A stretch of DNA of 64,000 bases from Sphingobacterium mizutaii (GCF_900187125.1 NZ_LT906468.1:3782001-3846000); one strand, 5' to 3'; counted from the first letter of the stretch, positions 43,500-54,019 are shown. Translations and numbers: made by a program. The notes: generated from the letters alone by a model not told the origin.

Positions 43500-44231
43500 T
43501 TATTCATCAACTTTTTTTCCACCGTCTAATTCGGCTTTAAGTTTTTCTAGTTCTTCAAATTTACCATCTGCAGCTAATTGTGCTTGTTCAGCCCAAGTAG
43601 TAGGATCTGCAGTGTTAAAGTTAGAACCAGCTTCAGTTAAGATTTCTTTAACTTTCTCAGCATCAGTTTTAGCTAATTCAGCGTAAGTTGCAATACCAGC
43701 AGCTGCTAATACTTCTGCAATCTTAGGACCGATACCTTCAACAATGGTTAAATCATCGCCAGATTTTTCAGCTTTTGCCTCTTTTGATTCAGTTGTTGGA
43801 GTAGCTTTCTTTTTAGCAGAACCACGACGTCGAGTAGATTTCTTCTCAGTTTGAGCAGTTTTACCGTAGATTTCGTTGTAATCAACTAATTCGATAAATG
43901 CCATTTCTGCGTTGTCACCCAAACGGTTCTCTAATTTAATGATACGAGTGTAACCTCCTGGACGAGATGCTACTTTTTCTGAAATCTCGCGGAACAAGAT
44001 AGAAACTGCATCCTTGTCTTTCAAGTAAGCGAATACCGTACGACGTGAGTGTGTAGTGTCGTTTTTAGATTTTGTAATCAAAGGCTCCACATAAGTACGC
44101 AACGCTTTTGCTTTTGCTAAAGTCGTAGTAATACGTTTGTGTTTGATCAATGAAGTCGCCATGTTAGCTAACATCGCCTTACGGTGACTGTCAGTGCGGC
44201 CTAAGTGATTTACTTTTTTTCCGTGTCTCAT
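43500..44231 (-). CDS. rplQ: Ribosomal protein L17 with C-terminal extension
   Basis: 50S protein L17 (about residues 1-125: [21 protein letters not shown] and the [10 protein letters not shown] stretch). It is followed by a lysine-rich linker (about 130-165) and a domain of about 75 residues with [23 protein letters not shown] and DPTTWAEQA. The last resembles a helix-hairpin-helix domain also seen fused to other Bacteroidota ribosomal proteins. At 243 residues it is about twice the bacterial norm. Last gene of the block; 97 bases from rpoA. Confidence 0.95.
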   Translation of the reverse strand: MRHGKKVNHLGRTDSHRKAMLANMATSLIKHKRITTTLAKAKALRTYVEPLITKSKNDTTHSRRTVFAYLKDKDAVSILFREISEKVASRPGGYTRIIKLENRLGDNAEMAFIELVDYNEIYGKTAQTEKKSTRRRGSAKKKATPTTESKEAKAEKSGDDLTIVEGIGPKIAEVLAAAGIATYAELAKTDAEKVKEILTEAGSNFNTADPTTWAEQAQLAADGKFEELEKLKAELDGGKKVDE

Positions 44232-44328
44232 TTTAGTTTTGATTTTGTGCGTACCGTTCTTTTTCTACAGACCGTAGTCCATATACTCTGGAGGAATTAC
44301 GCAGCAGGTCGCTTATATTATTTAATTA

Positions 44329-45321
44329 TTATTCTTCGTCCAATTTGTATTTAGACAGGTTCATACCAAATGATAAACCTTTAGATTTAACTAGCTCTTG
44401 AATTTCGCTCAATGATTTTTTACCAAAGTTGCGGAATTTCAACATATCAGCTACATCGTATGTAACCAATTCAGCTAAAGTGCGAATATCAGCAGCTTTC
44501 AAACAGTTCAATGCACGAACCGAAAGATCTAAGTCTACCAATTCTGTTTTCAAGATCTTACGCATGTGTAAGATTTCCTCGTCAACAACCTTAGTTTCTT
44601 CTTTAGTTTGAGACTCTAACAACATGTTTTCGTCAGAGAACAACATAAAATGTTGGATCAAGATTTTAGCTGCTTCTTTCAAAGCATCTTCTGGATGAAT
44701 GGAACCATCAGTAGAGATGTCTAACAACAATTTCTCGTAGTCAGTCTTTTGCTCTACACGGTAGTTCTCAATGGTATATTTTACATTCTTAATTGGAGTG
44801 TAGATTGAGTCAATCGCAATTACTCCAACAGGACCATCAACCACTTTATTTTCCTCTGCATTTACGTATCCGCGGCCTTTTGCAACTGACAATTCAACTT
44901 CTACAGTTACTGAACTATCCATGTTACAGATGACCAAATCAGGATTCAATACAGTAAAATTATTGGAAAACTTCGTAATATCACCAGCTGTAAATTGATC
45001 TTGACCATTGATAACCACAAAGATCTTCTCGTTATCGCCTTGTTCACCTGATTTCTTAAAACGTACTTGTTTCAAGTTCAAGATGATTTCAGTTACGTCT
45101 TCTACTACACCTTTAATGGTAGAGAATTCGTGCGACACGCCTGAAAATCTTACCGACGTAATTGCATATCCTTCTAAAGAGGACAATAAAATACGGCGTA
45201 AAGCATTACCAATAGTAACTCCAAAACCTGGCTCTAGTGGACGAAATTCAAAGGTACCATCAAAATCAGTTGATTTTTGCATGATAACTTTATCCGGTCT
45301 TTGAAATGCTAAAATTGCCAT
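44329..45321 (-). CDS. rpoA: RNA polymerase alpha subunit
   Basis: 330 residues. N-terminal dimerisation/assembly domain and the C-terminal domain with the helix-hairpin-helix motif that contacts UP elements and activators ([20 protein letters not shown]). Between rpsD and rplQ as is usual; a perfect 12-bp hairpin lies in the gap to rpsD. Confidence 0.98.
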   Translation of the reverse strand: MAILAFQRPDKVIMQKSTDFDGTFEFRPLEPGFGVTIGNALRRILLSSLEGYAITSVRFSGVSHEFSTIKGVVEDVTEIILNLKQVRFKKSGEQGDNEKIFVVINGQDQFTAGDITKFSNNFTVLNPDLVICNMDSSVTVEVELSVAKGRGYVNAEENKVVDGPVGVIAIDSIYTPIKNVKYTIENYRVEQKTDYEKLLLDISTDGSIHPEDALKEAAKILIQHFMLFSDENMLLESQTKEETKVVDEEILHMRKILKTELVDLDLSVRALNCLKAADIRTLAELVTYDVADMLKFRNFGKKSLSEIQELVKSKGLSFGMNLSKYKLDEE

Positions 45322-45358
45322 TTATGTTCTTTTAAGTTTATTTACTATTTATGAAAAC

Positions 45359-45390
45359 AACAACATGCATCTATGACAATGCATGTTGTT
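45359..45390 (-). terminator. Perfect 12-bp hairpin between rpsD and rpoA
   Basis: Aacaacatgcat (45359-45370) and its exact complement (45379-45390) flank an 8-base loop. On the minus strand only a short T-rich tract follows, so it could be a weak terminator, attenuator or RNA-processing site. Confidence 0.55.
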
Positions 45391-45398
45391 ATTAATTA

Positions 45399-46007
45399 TT
45401 ATTTAGAGTACAACTCTACAATTAAGTTCTCTTTAATGTTTTCTGGAATATCAGCTCTTTCAGGGAAATTAACAAATGTTCCTGTAAGTTTGTCTGCATC
45501 CCAATCCAACCAGCTGAATTTGTTGATTTTTCTTCCAGCTACTGAGTTTACGATTGCCTCTAATGATTGAGAACGCTCGCGAACAGCAATAACATCACCT
45601 GGACGGATACTGTATGATGGAATGTTAACGACTTGACCGTTAACTGTAATGTGCTTGTGCGAAACTAATTGACGAGCAGATGAACGTGTAGGAGCGATGC
45701 CTAAACGGTAAACGATGTTATCTAAACGTGCTTCTAATAATTTCAAGAAGTTTTCACCAGTAACACCTTGTTTTGCTGCTGCCTTAGCAAATAAGTTAGC
45801 GAATTGACGCTCTAATACACCGTAAGTGTATTTTGCTTTTTGCTTTTCTAACAACTGAATTGCGTATTCAGATTGTTTTCCTCTTCTTTTCGATGGTCCG
45901 TGTTGACCTGGAGGATAATTCTTTTTTTCTAATGCCTTATCTGGGCCGAAAATTGGCTCTCTAAATTTACGAGCTATTTTGGACTTAGGTCCTGTATATC
46001 TTGCCAT
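45399..46007 (-). CDS. rpsD: Ribosomal protein S4
   Basis: Primary 16S rRNA-binding protein of 202 residues with the S4 RNA-binding domain ([23 protein letters not shown]). In other bacteria it represses its own operon. Located between rpsK and rpoA. Confidence 0.98.
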   Translation of the reverse strand: MARYTGPKSKIARKFREPIFGPDKALEKKNYPPGQHGPSKRRGKQSEYAIQLLEKQKAKYTYGVLERQFANLFAKAAAKQGVTGENFLKLLEARLDNIVYRLGIAPTRSSARQLVSHKHITVNGQVVNIPSYSIRPGDVIAVRERSQSLEAIVNSVAGRKINKFSWLDWDADKLTGTFVNFPERADIPENIKENLIVELYSK

Positions 46008-46073
46008 TTCTTATTCTGTTTGAAGTATCAATCAGCCTATAACTGACGAATCTTATCTTAAACAAATCTGTTA

Positions 46074-46463
46074 TTAAACTCTTCTGCGTTTTGGAGGACG
46101 ACAACCGTTGTGAGGTAGTGGAGTAATATCTTTGATCGTAGTCACATCGATACCAATACCTTGCAATGAACGGATAGCCGACTCACGTCCAGCACCCGGA
46201 CCTTTAACGAAAACTTCAACTTTACGCAATCCTAAATCATGTGCAACTTTACCACAGTCTGAAGCAGCTTGTGATGCAGCGTATGGAGTGTTCTTTTTAG
46301 AACCTTTAAAGCCCATTTTACCAGCTGATGACCATGAAATTGTTTGACCTTGATTGTTAGTCAAAGTTACGATGATGTTGTTAAAAGTAGCGTTGATATG
46401 AGCTTGTCCTACAGGCTCGATAACTACGATACGTTTTTTAGTAACTTTTTTACTTTTAGCCAT
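46074..46463 (-). CDS. rpsK: Ribosomal protein S11
   Basis: 129 residues of the 30S platform protein, with [17 protein letters not shown] and the C-terminal [13 protein letters not shown]. Follows rpsM by 10 bases in the alpha part of the block. Confidence 0.98.
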   Translation of the reverse strand: MAKSKKVTKKRIVVIEPVGQAHINATFNNIIVTLTNNQGQTISWSSAGKMGFKGSKKNTPYAASQAASDCGKVAHDLGLRKVEVFVKGPGAGRESAIRSLQGIGIDVTTIKDITPLPHNGCRPPKRRRV

Positions 46464-46473
46464 TTCTTACTTA

Positions 46474-46851
46474 TTATTTAGTAGCTTTTTTCTTGTTTGC
46501 AACTGTCTTACGTTTACCTTTTCTGGTACGAGAGTTATTCTTAGTACGTTGTCCACGAACTGGTAAGTGTTTACGGTGACGCAAGCCACGGTAACAACCA
46601 ATATCCATTAAACGTTTAATGTTCAACTGAACCTCTGAACGTAATGCGCCTTCTACCTTAATCTCATCATTGATGATTGTACGGATAGCTGCTAATTGAT
46701 CATCATCCCATTCTTGAACTTTTACATCTTGACTGATGCCTGCTTTCTCTAGGATATAAGCAGCAGTAGAACGACCAATACCAAAAATATAGGTAAGGCC
46801 GATGATGCCTCTTTTGTTTTTAGGTAAATCTATACCTGAGATCCTTGCCAT
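46474..46851 (-). CDS. rpsM: Ribosomal protein S13
   Basis: 125 residues, 30S head protein; [13 protein letters not shown] start, helix-two-turn-helix and [19 protein letters not shown]. After rpmJ, before rpsK. Confidence 0.98.
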   Translation of the reverse strand: MARISGIDLPKNKRGIIGLTYIFGIGRSTAAYILEKAGISQDVKVQEWDDDQLAAIRTIINDEIKVEGALRSEVQLNIKRLMDIGCYRGLRHRKHLPVRGQRTKNNSRTRKGKRKTVANKKKATK

Positions 46852-46878
46852 ATAATATTTTAAGCGATTATGTTAAAA

Positions 46879-46995
46879 TTAACCCTGACGTTGTTTGAAC
46901 TTCGGGTTCTTTTTATTGATTACAAATACTTTTCCTTTACGACGGATAATCTTACAATCCGCACTACGTTTTTTTATTGATGCTCTAACTTTCAT
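46879..46995 (-). CDS. rpmJ: Ribosomal protein L36, zinc-free form
   Basis: 38 residues: [15 protein letters not shown] at the start, ending KFKQRQG. Of the four zinc ligands of the C+ form (positions 11, 14, 27, 33) only C14 remains; positions 11, 27 and 33 are Ser, Asn and Phe. It therefore cannot bind zinc in the usual way, as in other Bacteroidota. It sits at the expected place between infA and rpsM. Confidence 0.95.
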   Translation of the reverse strand: MKVRASIKKRSADCKIIRRKGKVFVINKKNPKFKQRQG

Positions 46996-47039
46996 TACAG
47001 TAAATTTTTAAAAGCTATTTTTATTGAAGAAACTTACGT

Positions 47040-47258
47040 TTACTTATAGCGGTATGTAATTCTTCCTTTTGTTAAGTCGTATGGTGACATCTCTAACTTC
47101 ACTTTGTCACCTGGTAATATTTTAATATAATGCATGCGCATTTTCCCCGAGATATGTGCAATGATTTCATGCCCATTCTCTAATTCAACGCGAAACATCG
47201 CGTTGGAAAGCGCTTCTTTGATTATGCCGTCTTGCTCAATCGAGGCTTGTTTAGCCAT
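47040..47258 (-). CDS. infA: Translation initiation factor IF-1
   Basis: 72-residue OB-fold factor ([36 protein letters not shown]). Next to rpmJ as usual. A good internal promoter lies just upstream, so it can be made apart from the secY part of the block. Confidence 0.98.
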   Translation of the reverse strand: MAKQASIEQDGIIKEALSNAMFRVELENGHEIIAHISGKMRMHYIKILPGDKVKLEMSPYDLTKGRITYRYK

Positions 47259-47302
47259 AAAATCTATTATTTTAAATGATGATATACCCGCAAACAGGAG
47301 TG

Positions 47303-47331
47303 CAAAGATAAATAAAATAATTGAATACCAA
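47303..47331 (-). promoter_or_regulatory. Predicted internal promoter before infA
   Basis: Minus strand: TATCTTTG (47303-47310) fits TAnnTTTG, with TTGG (47328-47331) 17 bases upstream at the -33 place. It sits between map and infA, about 45 bases before the infA start. Confidence 0.6.
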
Positions 47332-48114
47332 CTACTTTTTATTTAAAACTTTCTCAATGGCCTCAAAATTCAAAAGCACGTCCGGACTGCCTTTTCGGAT
47401 CGCAACCATCTGTTCAAAATGCGCCGAAAGCTTTCCATCAACTGTACTCACTGTCCAACCATCATCCCAGAACTTGACCCCTGCCTTACCGGCATTGATC
47501 ATCGGTTCGATACAGATTACCAATCCTTCTTCCAATTTCGGACCCGATCCACGTTTACCGTAATTCGGAACCTCAGGTTTTTCGTGCAAATGAAAACCAA
47601 CTCCATGTCCTACCAATTCTCGAACGATCCCATAACGATATGGCGATACATATTCTTGAACGGCAGCTGAAATATCTCCCACACGTTTTCCCGCGATTGC
47701 TTGATCGATCCCCGCTTGCAACGAACCTTTTGTCACTTCTAACAATTGTTTCGCTTCTTCAGAAATCTCTCCTACAGCAAAAGTATATGCAGAATCACTG
47801 ATAAAACCATTCAAATTCACCCCTCCGTCGACCGTTACGATATCTCCATCTTTCAGAACATAGTCACTTGGAAATCCATGCACGACCTGGTCGTTCACAG
47901 AAATACACAATGAATAAGGAAAACCTTGATAGTTCAAGAAGGCTGGTGTTCCTTTGTGATCTTTAATAAAATCAAAGGCAAACTTATCTAGGGATAAGGT
48001 CGTAATGCCTGGCTTTACTAATCCTGCAATTTCAGCAAGTAATTGCGAGAGTACATTTGCTGACTCTCGCACTTGCTCAATTTCATCTGCTGTTTTATAA
48101 TATACTTTAGACAT
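47332..48114 (-). CDS. map: Methionine aminopeptidase, type I
   Basis: Removes N-terminal Met from new proteins. 260 residues with the metal-site segments [27 protein letters not shown] and ICIEPM. Encoded six bases after secY in the spc part of the block, as in many bacteria. Confidence 0.97.
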   Translation of the reverse strand: MSKVYYKTADEIEQVRESANVLSQLLAEIAGLVKPGITTLSLDKFAFDFIKDHKGTPAFLNYQGFPYSLCISVNDQVVHGFPSDYVLKDGDIVTVDGGVNLNGFISDSAYTFAVGEISEEAKQLLEVTKGSLQAGIDQAIAGKRVGDISAAVQEYVSPYRYGIVRELVGHGVGFHLHEKPEVPNYGKRGSGPKLEEGLVICIEPMINAGKAGVKFWDDGWTVSTVDGKLSAHFEQMVAIRKGSPDVLLNFEAIEKVLNKK

Positions 48115-48120
48115 TCAAAA

Positions 48121-49467
48121 TTATAATGCGGATTGATCATAGCCTTCAACTGTAGTCGCAGTGCTTCTACCTTTTACACGGCCTGTTTTCATCAATCCAT
48201 CATAATGACGCATTAACAAATGACTTTCAATTTGCTGAATCGTATCCAATACAACACCTACTAAGATCAATAGGGATGTACCACCATAGAAATGTGCAAA
48301 TTGATTGTTTACTCCAAATAATGTTGCAATTGCTGGCAAGATCGCAATGATCGCCACAAATACAGCACCAGGGAAGGTAATATGTGATATTACGTTGTCG
48401 ATAAACAAGTTGGTCTCATAACCTGGCTTGATGCCCGGAATAAAACCACCGTTCTTCTTCATGTCCTCAGACATCTGCTGCGGGTTGACCATAATCGCCG
48501 TATAGAAGAAGGTAAATGCAATGATCAACAAGGCAAATACCACGTTATACGTAACGGATGTATAGTTACTCAACGAGTTTAAGAAATCTGACTGGACGTT
48601 CGGGAAGAACTGGGTCAACGACATCGGTAAAAACATAATCGCCTGAGCGAAAATGATTGGCATTACACCCGCCGCATTTACCTTTAAAGGAATGTATTGA
48701 CGCACACCACCAATCTGTTTGTTACCCACGATTTTCTTCGCGTATTGTACAGGGATCTTACGAACACCTTGTACAACCAAGATCGTGAAGATCACGACGA
48801 AAAACAGCGCGACAAACTCCAATAACAATGGAATAGGACCACCACCACTCGGGCTCATTCTGGATGCCCATTCTGCAGTAATACCTGCAGGAAGCTGAGC
48901 AATAATACCAGCCATAATGATTAATGAAATACCATTACCAATTCCTTTATCGGTAATCTTTTCACCTAGCCACATCACAAACAATGTACCCGCTGTCAAA
49001 ACAACTGCTGATAGAATGGAGAACATTGGATCCGCAATAGTCTTAGCTTCTGGTCCGATTTGAGTCTTCACATAGGCTACGGCTTGAACCAACGTAATCG
49101 CTACGGTAAGGTAACGAGTGATGTTGTTCATTTTCTTACGGCCAGATTCACCTTCTTTCTGCATCTTTTGAAAAGCAGGAACAGCAATCCCCAATAGCTG
49201 AACTACGATAGATGCCGAGATATAAGGCATAACACCAAGAGCAAAGATCGCCGCACGGGAGAATGATCCCCCAGCAAACATATTGATCAAGTTCATGATG
49301 TCATTACCACCTTCTCTGTTTACTACCAACGCTTCCGGATTGACACCTGGTAAAACCACGTGACAACCAACGCGGTATATTAAAAGAAATAGTAACGTAT
49401 TAAGAATACGATTACGTAATTCTTCTATCTTCCATATATTGGTTAAGGTTGTGATTAGTTTCTTCAT
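48121..49467 (-). CDS. secY: Preprotein translocase subunit SecY
   Basis: 448-residue, ten-span core of the Sec channel for protein export and insertion. Family N-terminus (NIWKIEELRNRILNTLLFLL), the plug helix region and C-terminal MRHYDGLMKTGRVKGR are present. Six bases after rplO. Confidence 0.98.
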   Translation of the reverse strand: MKKLITTLTNIWKIEELRNRILNTLLFLLIYRVGCHVVLPGVNPEALVVNREGGNDIMNLINMFAGGSFSRAAIFALGVMPYISASIVVQLLGIAVPAFQKMQKEGESGRKKMNNITRYLTVAITLVQAVAYVKTQIGPEAKTIADPMFSILSAVVLTAGTLFVMWLGEKITDKGIGNGISLIIMAGIIAQLPAGITAEWASRMSPSGGGPIPLLLEFVALFFVVIFTILVVQGVRKIPVQYAKKIVGNKQIGGVRQYIPLKVNAAGVMPIIFAQAIMFLPMSLTQFFPNVQSDFLNSLSNYTSVTYNVVFALLIIAFTFFYTAIMVNPQQMSEDMKKNGGFIPGIKPGYETNLFIDNVISHITFPGAVFVAIIAILPAIATLFGVNNQFAHFYGGTSLLILVGVVLDTIQQIESHLLMRHYDGLMKTGRVKGRSTATTVEGYDQSAL

Positions 49468-49473
49468 GTATTA

Positions 49474-49920
49474 TTACAATTTAACGATAGAACCACCTGC
49501 TGCTTCGATAGCTTTTTGAGCTGAAGCTGAAAATGCATGGGCCTTTACTTCTACTTTTGCGGTGAACTCGCCACGACCTAAGATTTTAATTAAGTCATTT
49601 TTTGAAACTAATCCGTGCTCTTTCAAAGTATCGAAATCTACAGTAGTTAAGCTGTATTTCTCAACGATAGCTTGCAAAACATCTAAGTTAACACCTACAT
49701 ATTCTACACGGTTGATGTTCTTAAAACCAAATTTAGGTACACGACGTTGAAGAGGCATTTGACCACCTTCGAAACCGATTTTCGTAGAGTTACCTGAACG
49801 AGATCCTGCTCCTTTGTGACCACGAGTTGAGGTACCACCACGGCCAGATCCTTGTCCACGACCAATACGTTTTTTAGTTTTAATTGAACCAGCTGCTGGT
49901 TTTAGATTACTTAAGTTCAT
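49474..49920 (-). CDS. rplO: Ribosomal protein L15
   Basis: 148-residue 50S protein with the Gly-rich [17 protein letters not shown] start. Preceded by an unusually long 110-base gap from rpmD that holds a hairpin. Confidence 0.98.
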   Translation of the reverse strand: MNLSNLKPAAGSIKTKKRIGRGQGSGRGGTSTRGHKGAGSRSGNSTKIGFEGGQMPLQRRVPKFGFKNINRVEYVGVNLDVLQAIVEKYSLTTVDFDTLKEHGLVSKNDLIKILGRGEFTAKVEVKAHAFSASAQKAIEAAGGSIVKL

Positions 49921-49994
49921 TTTTAATCAAATTGTGCTACGCCTTCGCTCTCACTAAACAGGCCTTAGCATTCCATAAATTTATTAACAAAGAA

Positions 49995-50020
49995 TGGAAA
50001 GGAAGTGAGTATCCTTTCCA
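49995..50020 (-). other. Hairpin between rpmD and rplO
   Basis: Tggaaagg (49995-50002) pairs with cctttcca (50013-50020), with GAAT/ATTC bases that can extend the arms. A T-rich stretch follows on the minus strand, making a weak terminator or pause site possible. Confidence 0.5.
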
Positions 50021-50030
50021 TCTATTCTTA

Positions 50031-50210
50031 TTAAATGGATTCTACAGCCACTAGGTGGTTCACTTTACGAACCATTCCAATGATTGCTGCTGTAGCTTCA
50101 ACTTCTACCGAATGGTTGATTTTCTTCAAACCTAATGCTTCGATAGTTTTCTTTTGGCGCTCGCTTCTGTCGATAACGCTCTTTATCTGGGTGATTTTAA
50201 TTTTTGCCAT
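50031..50210 (-). CDS. rpmD: Ribosomal protein L30
   Basis: 59 residues: [20 protein letters not shown], then [14 protein letters not shown] and the C-terminal [13 protein letters not shown]. Standard short bacterial L30. Starts four bases after rpsE and is followed by a 110-base gap. Confidence 0.97.
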   Translation of the reverse strand: MAKIKITQIKSVIDRSERQKKTIEALGLKKINHSVEVEATAAIIGMVRKVNHLVAVESI

Positions 50211-50214
50211 GATA

Positions 50215-50733
50215 TTAACCGTTAAATACTTTGTTTAAATCGACACCACGTGTTTGCGCTACTGTATAAGCGTCACGCATGTTAGCTAATGCATCGATAG
50301 TTGCTTTTACCACGTTGTGTGGGTTAGAAGAACCTAATGATTTTGCTAATACGTCTGTAATGCCTGCAGACTCCAATACCGCACGCATCGCACCACCTGC
50401 CAATACTCCGGTACCACTTACAGCTGGTTTGATCAAAACTGAACCACCTGAATATTTACCGTATTGCTCATGAGGTACTGTACCTTTGATAATAGGAACC
50501 TTTACTAAGTTTTTCTTTGCATCATCGATACCTTTAGTGATAGCTTCAGTAACCTCTTTAGCTTTTCCTAATCCGTATCCTACGATACCGTTCTCATCTC
50601 CAACTACAACAATAGCTGAGAAACTGAAGGTACGACCACCTTTGGTCACCTTGGCTACGCGCTGGATGCTTACTAAGCGATCTTTTAATTCGATTTCGCT
50701 TGATTTTACTCTTTTAATATTGCTTAATGCCAT
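50215..50733 (-). CDS. rpsE: Ribosomal protein S5
   Basis: 172 residues; double-stranded RNA-binding N-terminal half and the [11 protein letters not shown] loop region. Between rplR and rpmD. Confidence 0.98.
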   Translation of the reverse strand: MALSNIKRVKSSEIELKDRLVSIQRVAKVTKGGRTFSFSAIVVVGDENGIVGYGLGKAKEVTEAITKGIDDAKKNLVKVPIIKGTVPHEQYGKYSGGSVLIKPAVSGTGVLAGGAMRAVLESAGITDVLAKSLGSSNPHNVVKATIDALANMRDAYTVAQTRGVDLNKVFNG

Positions 50734-50746
50734 TTTTCTTCTTTAA

Positions 50747-51100
50747 TTAAAAGTCTAAACCGCCTTCGCGAGCACCTTCAGCCAATGATTTGATACGGCC
50801 ATGGTATAAGTACCCATTACGGTCAAAAACTACTTTGCTAATTCCTGCTGCAACCGCTTTCTCAGCAACCAATTTACCTACTTCTTTCGATTGATCTACT
50901 TTGTTACCTGATCCAGCAAACTCTTTTGACAAAGTTGATGCTGAAGCGATAGTTTTACCCGTAGTATCGTCGATGATCTGTGCGTAGATGCCTTTGTTAC
51001 TTCTAAAAACCGTCAAACGAGGACGTTCAGTTGATCCAGCCAGGTGTTTTCTAATTCCTTTTTTGATTCGCTCTCTGCGAGTTGATTTAATTCCTGCCAT
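50747..51100 (-). CDS. rplR: Ribosomal protein L18
   Basis: 117-residue 5S rRNA-binding protein ([21 protein letters not shown] start; [29 protein letters not shown] end). Confidence 0.98.
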   Translation of the reverse strand: MAGIKSTRRERIKKGIRKHLAGSTERPRLTVFRSNKGIYAQIIDDTTGKTIASASTLSKEFAGSGNKVDQSKEVGKLVAEKAVAAGISKVVFDRNGYLYHGRIKSLAEGAREGGLDF

Positions 51101-51105
51101 GGTTA

Positions 51106-51660
51106 TTATTTTTTAGCTGATTTACCTGCTTTTCTTCTTAATACTTCACCTGCAAACTTGATACCTTTACCTTTGTATGGCTCTGGCTTACGGAAGCTAC
51201 GGATTTTCGCCGCTACTTGACCGATCAATTGCTTGTCGATAGATTCCAAAGTGATAGTTGGGTTCTTACCCTTATCAGCAGTTGTTGTTACTTTAATTTC
51301 CTGTGGCAATACGAATACAATCTGGTGAGAGAAACCTAAAGTTAACTCTAGCGTATTACCTGTGTTTGCTGCACGGTAACCAACACCAACTAGTTCTTGG
51401 GTAGTTTTGTATCCCTCGGTTACACCTACAACCATATTGCTCAATAGGGCGCGGTATAAGCCATGTAATGCTTTGTGCTTTTTTTGTTCTGTTGAACGTG
51501 ACACAACGATATTACCATCTTCTTGTTTAACGGTAATGTCGCGGTCTACTTGTTGTGTTAATTCACCTTTAGGGCCTTTAACAGTTACCAGATTCTTATC
51601 TGATACTGTAACCGTTACACCCGAAGGTATAGCGATAGGCGCTTTTCCAATTCTTGACAT
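51106..51660 (-). CDS. rplF: Ribosomal protein L6
   Basis: 184 residues, two related domains; [17 protein letters not shown] start and the [11 protein letters not shown] segment near the end. Five bases before rplR in reading order. Confidence 0.98.
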   Translation of the reverse strand: MSRIGKAPIAIPSGVTVTVSDKNLVTVKGPKGELTQQVDRDITVKQEDGNIVVSRSTEQKKHKALHGLYRALLSNMVVGVTEGYKTTQELVGVGYRAANTGNTLELTLGFSHQIVFVLPQEIKVTTTADKGKNPTITLESIDKQLIGQVAAKIRSFRKPEPYKGKGIKFAGEVLRRKAGKSAKK

Positions 51661-51678
51661 TCTGTGCTTTTTCCTAGA

Positions 51679-52077
51679 TTAATAAATGTAACATAAAACC
51701 TCTCCACCAACGTTTTGTACGGCAGCTTCTTTGTCTGACATTACTCCTTTCGAAGTAGACAAAATCGCAATTCCTAAACCGTTTAATACACGAGGGATGC
51801 TGTCAACACTTGCATACTTTCTTAAACCAGGTTTACTCACACGTGTCAAAGTGCGAATAGCCGGTACTTTGCTAATTGGATGGTATTTCAAGGCAATCTT
51901 GATTGAACCTTGAGGACCTTCTTCAATAAATTTGTAATTAGCAATGTAACCTTTGTCGAAAAGAACTTTTGTGATTTCTTTTTTAAGGTTCGATGCAGGA
52001 ATTTCAACAACCCTGTGGTTGGCCTTGATGGCATTCCTTACTCGGGTAAGGTAATCCGCTATTGGATCTGTATTCAT
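51679..52077 (-). CDS. rpsH: Ribosomal protein S8
   Basis: 132 residues; binds the central 16S domain and in Escherichia coli represses the spc operon. Unusually it is separated from rpsN by 141 bases that hold a terminator-like hairpin and promoter-like sequence, so it and the genes after it may have separate control here. Confidence 0.98.
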   Translation of the reverse strand: MNTDPIADYLTRVRNAIKANHRVVEIPASNLKKEITKVLFDKGYIANYKFIEEGPQGSIKIALKYHPISKVPAIRTLTRVSKPGLRKYASVDSIPRVLNGLGIAILSTSKGVMSDKEAAVQNVGGEVLCYIY

Positions 52078-52155
52078 TTTGTATAAAAATTGTGATAATG
52101 GTTTCCATGACTAACCGAAGCCACAGACCTTTTATCGGTTAAAATATTGCAATGC

Positions 52156-52195
52156 AAAAAAAACCCGATAAACCACAGTTCGTGGTTTATCCGGG
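52156..52195 (-). terminator. Intrinsic terminator-like hairpin between rpsN and rpsH
   Basis: Cccgataaaccac (52164-52176) pairs with gtggtttatccggg (52182-52195, one bulged base) around a five-base loop. On the minus strand it is followed by exactly eight T residues. It sits inside a ribosomal operon, so it must be leaky or regulated. Confidence 0.8.
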
Positions 52196-52225
52196 CAAAA
52201 GTAATTATATTTTTTTGATTACCAA
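52196..52225 (-). promoter_or_regulatory. Promoter-like sequence overlapping the rpsN end
   Basis: Minus strand: TACTTTTG (52196-52203) and TTGG (52222-52225), spacer 18. Same -7 octamer as the rplC promoter. Its start point would fall within the first arm of the adjacent hairpin. Confidence 0.5.
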
Positions 52226-52488
52226 GAAGCTTTTTTCACTCCTGGGATTTTTCCGTCTAGGGCCATCTCACGGAATGTTACACGTGAGATACCGAATTGA
52301 CGCATATATCCTTTAGGACGTCCAGTTAATTTACAACGGTTGTGCAATCTTACTGGGGATGCATTCTTTGGTAATTTATCTAAAGCTGCATAATCACCTG
52401 CTGCTTTCAAAGCTGCACGTTTCTCTGCAAATTTTGCTACTAATTTCTGACGCTTTACTTCGCGTGCTTTTAATCCTTCTTTAGCCAT
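52219..52488 (-). CDS. rpsN: Ribosomal protein S14, zinc-free form
   Basis: 89 residues, the longer C-minus type without the CxxC pairs, with [21 protein letters not shown]. It overlaps the rplE stop by eight bases. Followed by a hairpin-containing gap before rpsH. Confidence 0.97.
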   Translation of the reverse strand: MAKEGLKAREVKRQKLVAKFAEKRAALKAAGDYAALDKLPKNASPVRLHNRCKLTGRPKGYMRQFGISRVTFREMALDGKIPGVKKASW

Positions 52489-53050
52489 TGTTATTCGTGT
52501 TTTGGTTTTTGAATGGTAAACCGAATTGTTTCAATAATTCTAAAGCTTCGATATCGTTCTTAGCTGAAGTTACGAAAGTGATGTCCATACCTTGGATCTT
52601 GTTGATCTTGTCAATGTTGATCTCAGGGAAGATGATCTGCTCAGTAATACCCAAATTGTAGTTACCATGTCCGTCAAATCCTTTATCGTTGATTCCACGG
52701 AAGTCACGAATACGTGGTAAAGAAACCGCGATTAAACGATCTAAGAATTCGTACATATTGTTGTCACGTAAAGTTACGCGAGCACCAATAGGCATACCTT
52801 TACGCAATTTGAAGTTCGAGATATCTTTTTTAGATTTCGTAGGAACTGCTTGCTGACCAGTGATGGTAGTCAACTCCGTGATAGAGTTGTCGATCAATTT
52901 CTTGTCTGCAGTAGCCGCACCGATACCTTGTGATACTACGATTTTCTCCAGTTTAGGAACTTGCATAACGCTTTTATACTGGAATTTTTCTTTAAGCGCT
53001 GTACGGATTTCTTCCGCATATTTCGCTTTTAATCTTGGTACGTAAGTCAT
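52481..53050 (-). CDS. rplE: Ribosomal protein L5
   Basis: 189-residue 5S rRNA-binding protein ([19 protein letters not shown]). Start overlaps the rplX stop by one base; end overlaps rpsN by eight. Confidence 0.98.
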   Translation of the reverse strand: MTYVPRLKAKYAEEIRTALKEKFQYKSVMQVPKLEKIVVSQGIGAATADKKLIDNSITELTTITGQQAVPTKSKKDISNFKLRKGMPIGARVTLRDNNMYEFLDRLIAVSLPRIRDFRGINDKGFDGHGNYNLGITEQIIFPEINIDKINKIQGMDITFVTSAKNDIEALELLKQFGLPFKNQNTNNNG

Positions 53051-53394
53051 TATTTAATTTCCTCCCCTGATTTTTTTGCGTAACGAACTATTTTGCCATC
53101 TGCATTAACTTTACGTCCAACACGGGTAGGGTTACCAGTCTTAGGATCGATTAAAGCTAAGTTAGAGATGTTGATTGCAGCTTCTTTCTCGATGATACCA
53201 CCGTTCGGGTTAGCTGCGCTAGGTTTAGTGTGTTTCTTCACAATGTTAGCGCCTTCAACAACTGCTCTGTTGGTTTCAATAATAACTTGTAATACTTTAC
53301 CTTGAACACCTTTAGAGTTACCAGCGATAACTTTCACTAAATCTCCTCTTTTGATCTTGATCTTGTGAGTAGGTTTGTTTGTTTTCTGTGCCAT
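53050..53394 (-). CDS. rplX: Ribosomal protein L24
   Basis: 114 residues with a KOW motif ([22 protein letters not shown]). Two bases after rplN; overlaps rplE by one base. Confidence 0.98.
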   Translation of the reverse strand: MAQKTNKPTHKIKIKRGDLVKVIAGNSKGVQGKVLQVIIETNRAVVEGANIVKKHTKPSAANPNGGIIEKEAAINISNLALIDPKTGNPTRVGRKVNADGKIVRYAKKSGEEIK

Positions 53395-53396
53395 AA

Positions 53397-53765
53397 TTAT
53401 AAAACCTCCGGTGCTAATGATACAATTTTCATGAACTGTTTCTCACGCAATTCTCTGGCAACTGGGCCGAAGATACGTGTTCCACGAGGTTCATCGTTAT
53501 TATTTAACAATACTGCAGCGTTGTCATCGAAGCGAATGTAAGAACCATCTTTACGACGGATCTCTTTTTTCGTACGAACTACAACTGCTTTTGAAACTGA
53601 TCCTTTTTTCACGTTTCCTGAAGGTAGTGCGCTCTTTACGGTAACAACAATTTTATCACCGATAGATGCATAACGCTTGCGCGTACCGCCTAACACACGG
53701 ATTACTAAAACTTCTTTAGCTCCGCTGTTGTCAGCTACATTTAGTCTTGATTCCTGTTGTACCAT
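53397..53765 (-). CDS. rplN: Ribosomal protein L14
   Basis: 122 residues; [19 protein letters not shown] start and the [13 protein letters not shown] segment. Start overlaps the rpsQ stop by one base. Confidence 0.98.
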   Translation of the reverse strand: MVQQESRLNVADNSGAKEVLVIRVLGGTRKRYASIGDKIVVTVKSALPSGNVKKGSVSKAVVVRTKKEIRRKDGSYIRFDDNAAVLLNNNDEPRGTRIFGPVARELREKQFMKIVSLAPEVL

Positions 53766-54019
53766 TATTTAGCCCTTTCTAAAATTTCTACTAATCTCCA
53801 GTTCTTAGTTTTACTCAGCGGACGTGTTTCCATAATTAATACCGTATCGCCGATACCGCAGGTATTTTGTTCGTCATGAGCTTTAAATTTAGTAGTTTTC
53901 TTAACGAATTTACCGTAAATAGGGTGTTTCACTTTACGTTCAACCGCTACTACGATAGATTTGTCCATCTTGTTGCTAACTACTAAGCCGATTCTTGTTT
54001 TTCTTAAATTTCTTTCCAT
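53765..54019 (-). CDS. rpsQ: Ribosomal protein S17
   Basis: 84-residue OB-fold 30S protein ([39 protein letters not shown]). Between rpmC and rplN. Confidence 0.98.
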   Translation of the reverse strand: MERNLRKTRIGLVVSNKMDKSIVVAVERKVKHPIYGKFVKKTTKFKAHDEQNTCGIGDTVLIMETRPLSKTKNWRLVEILERAK

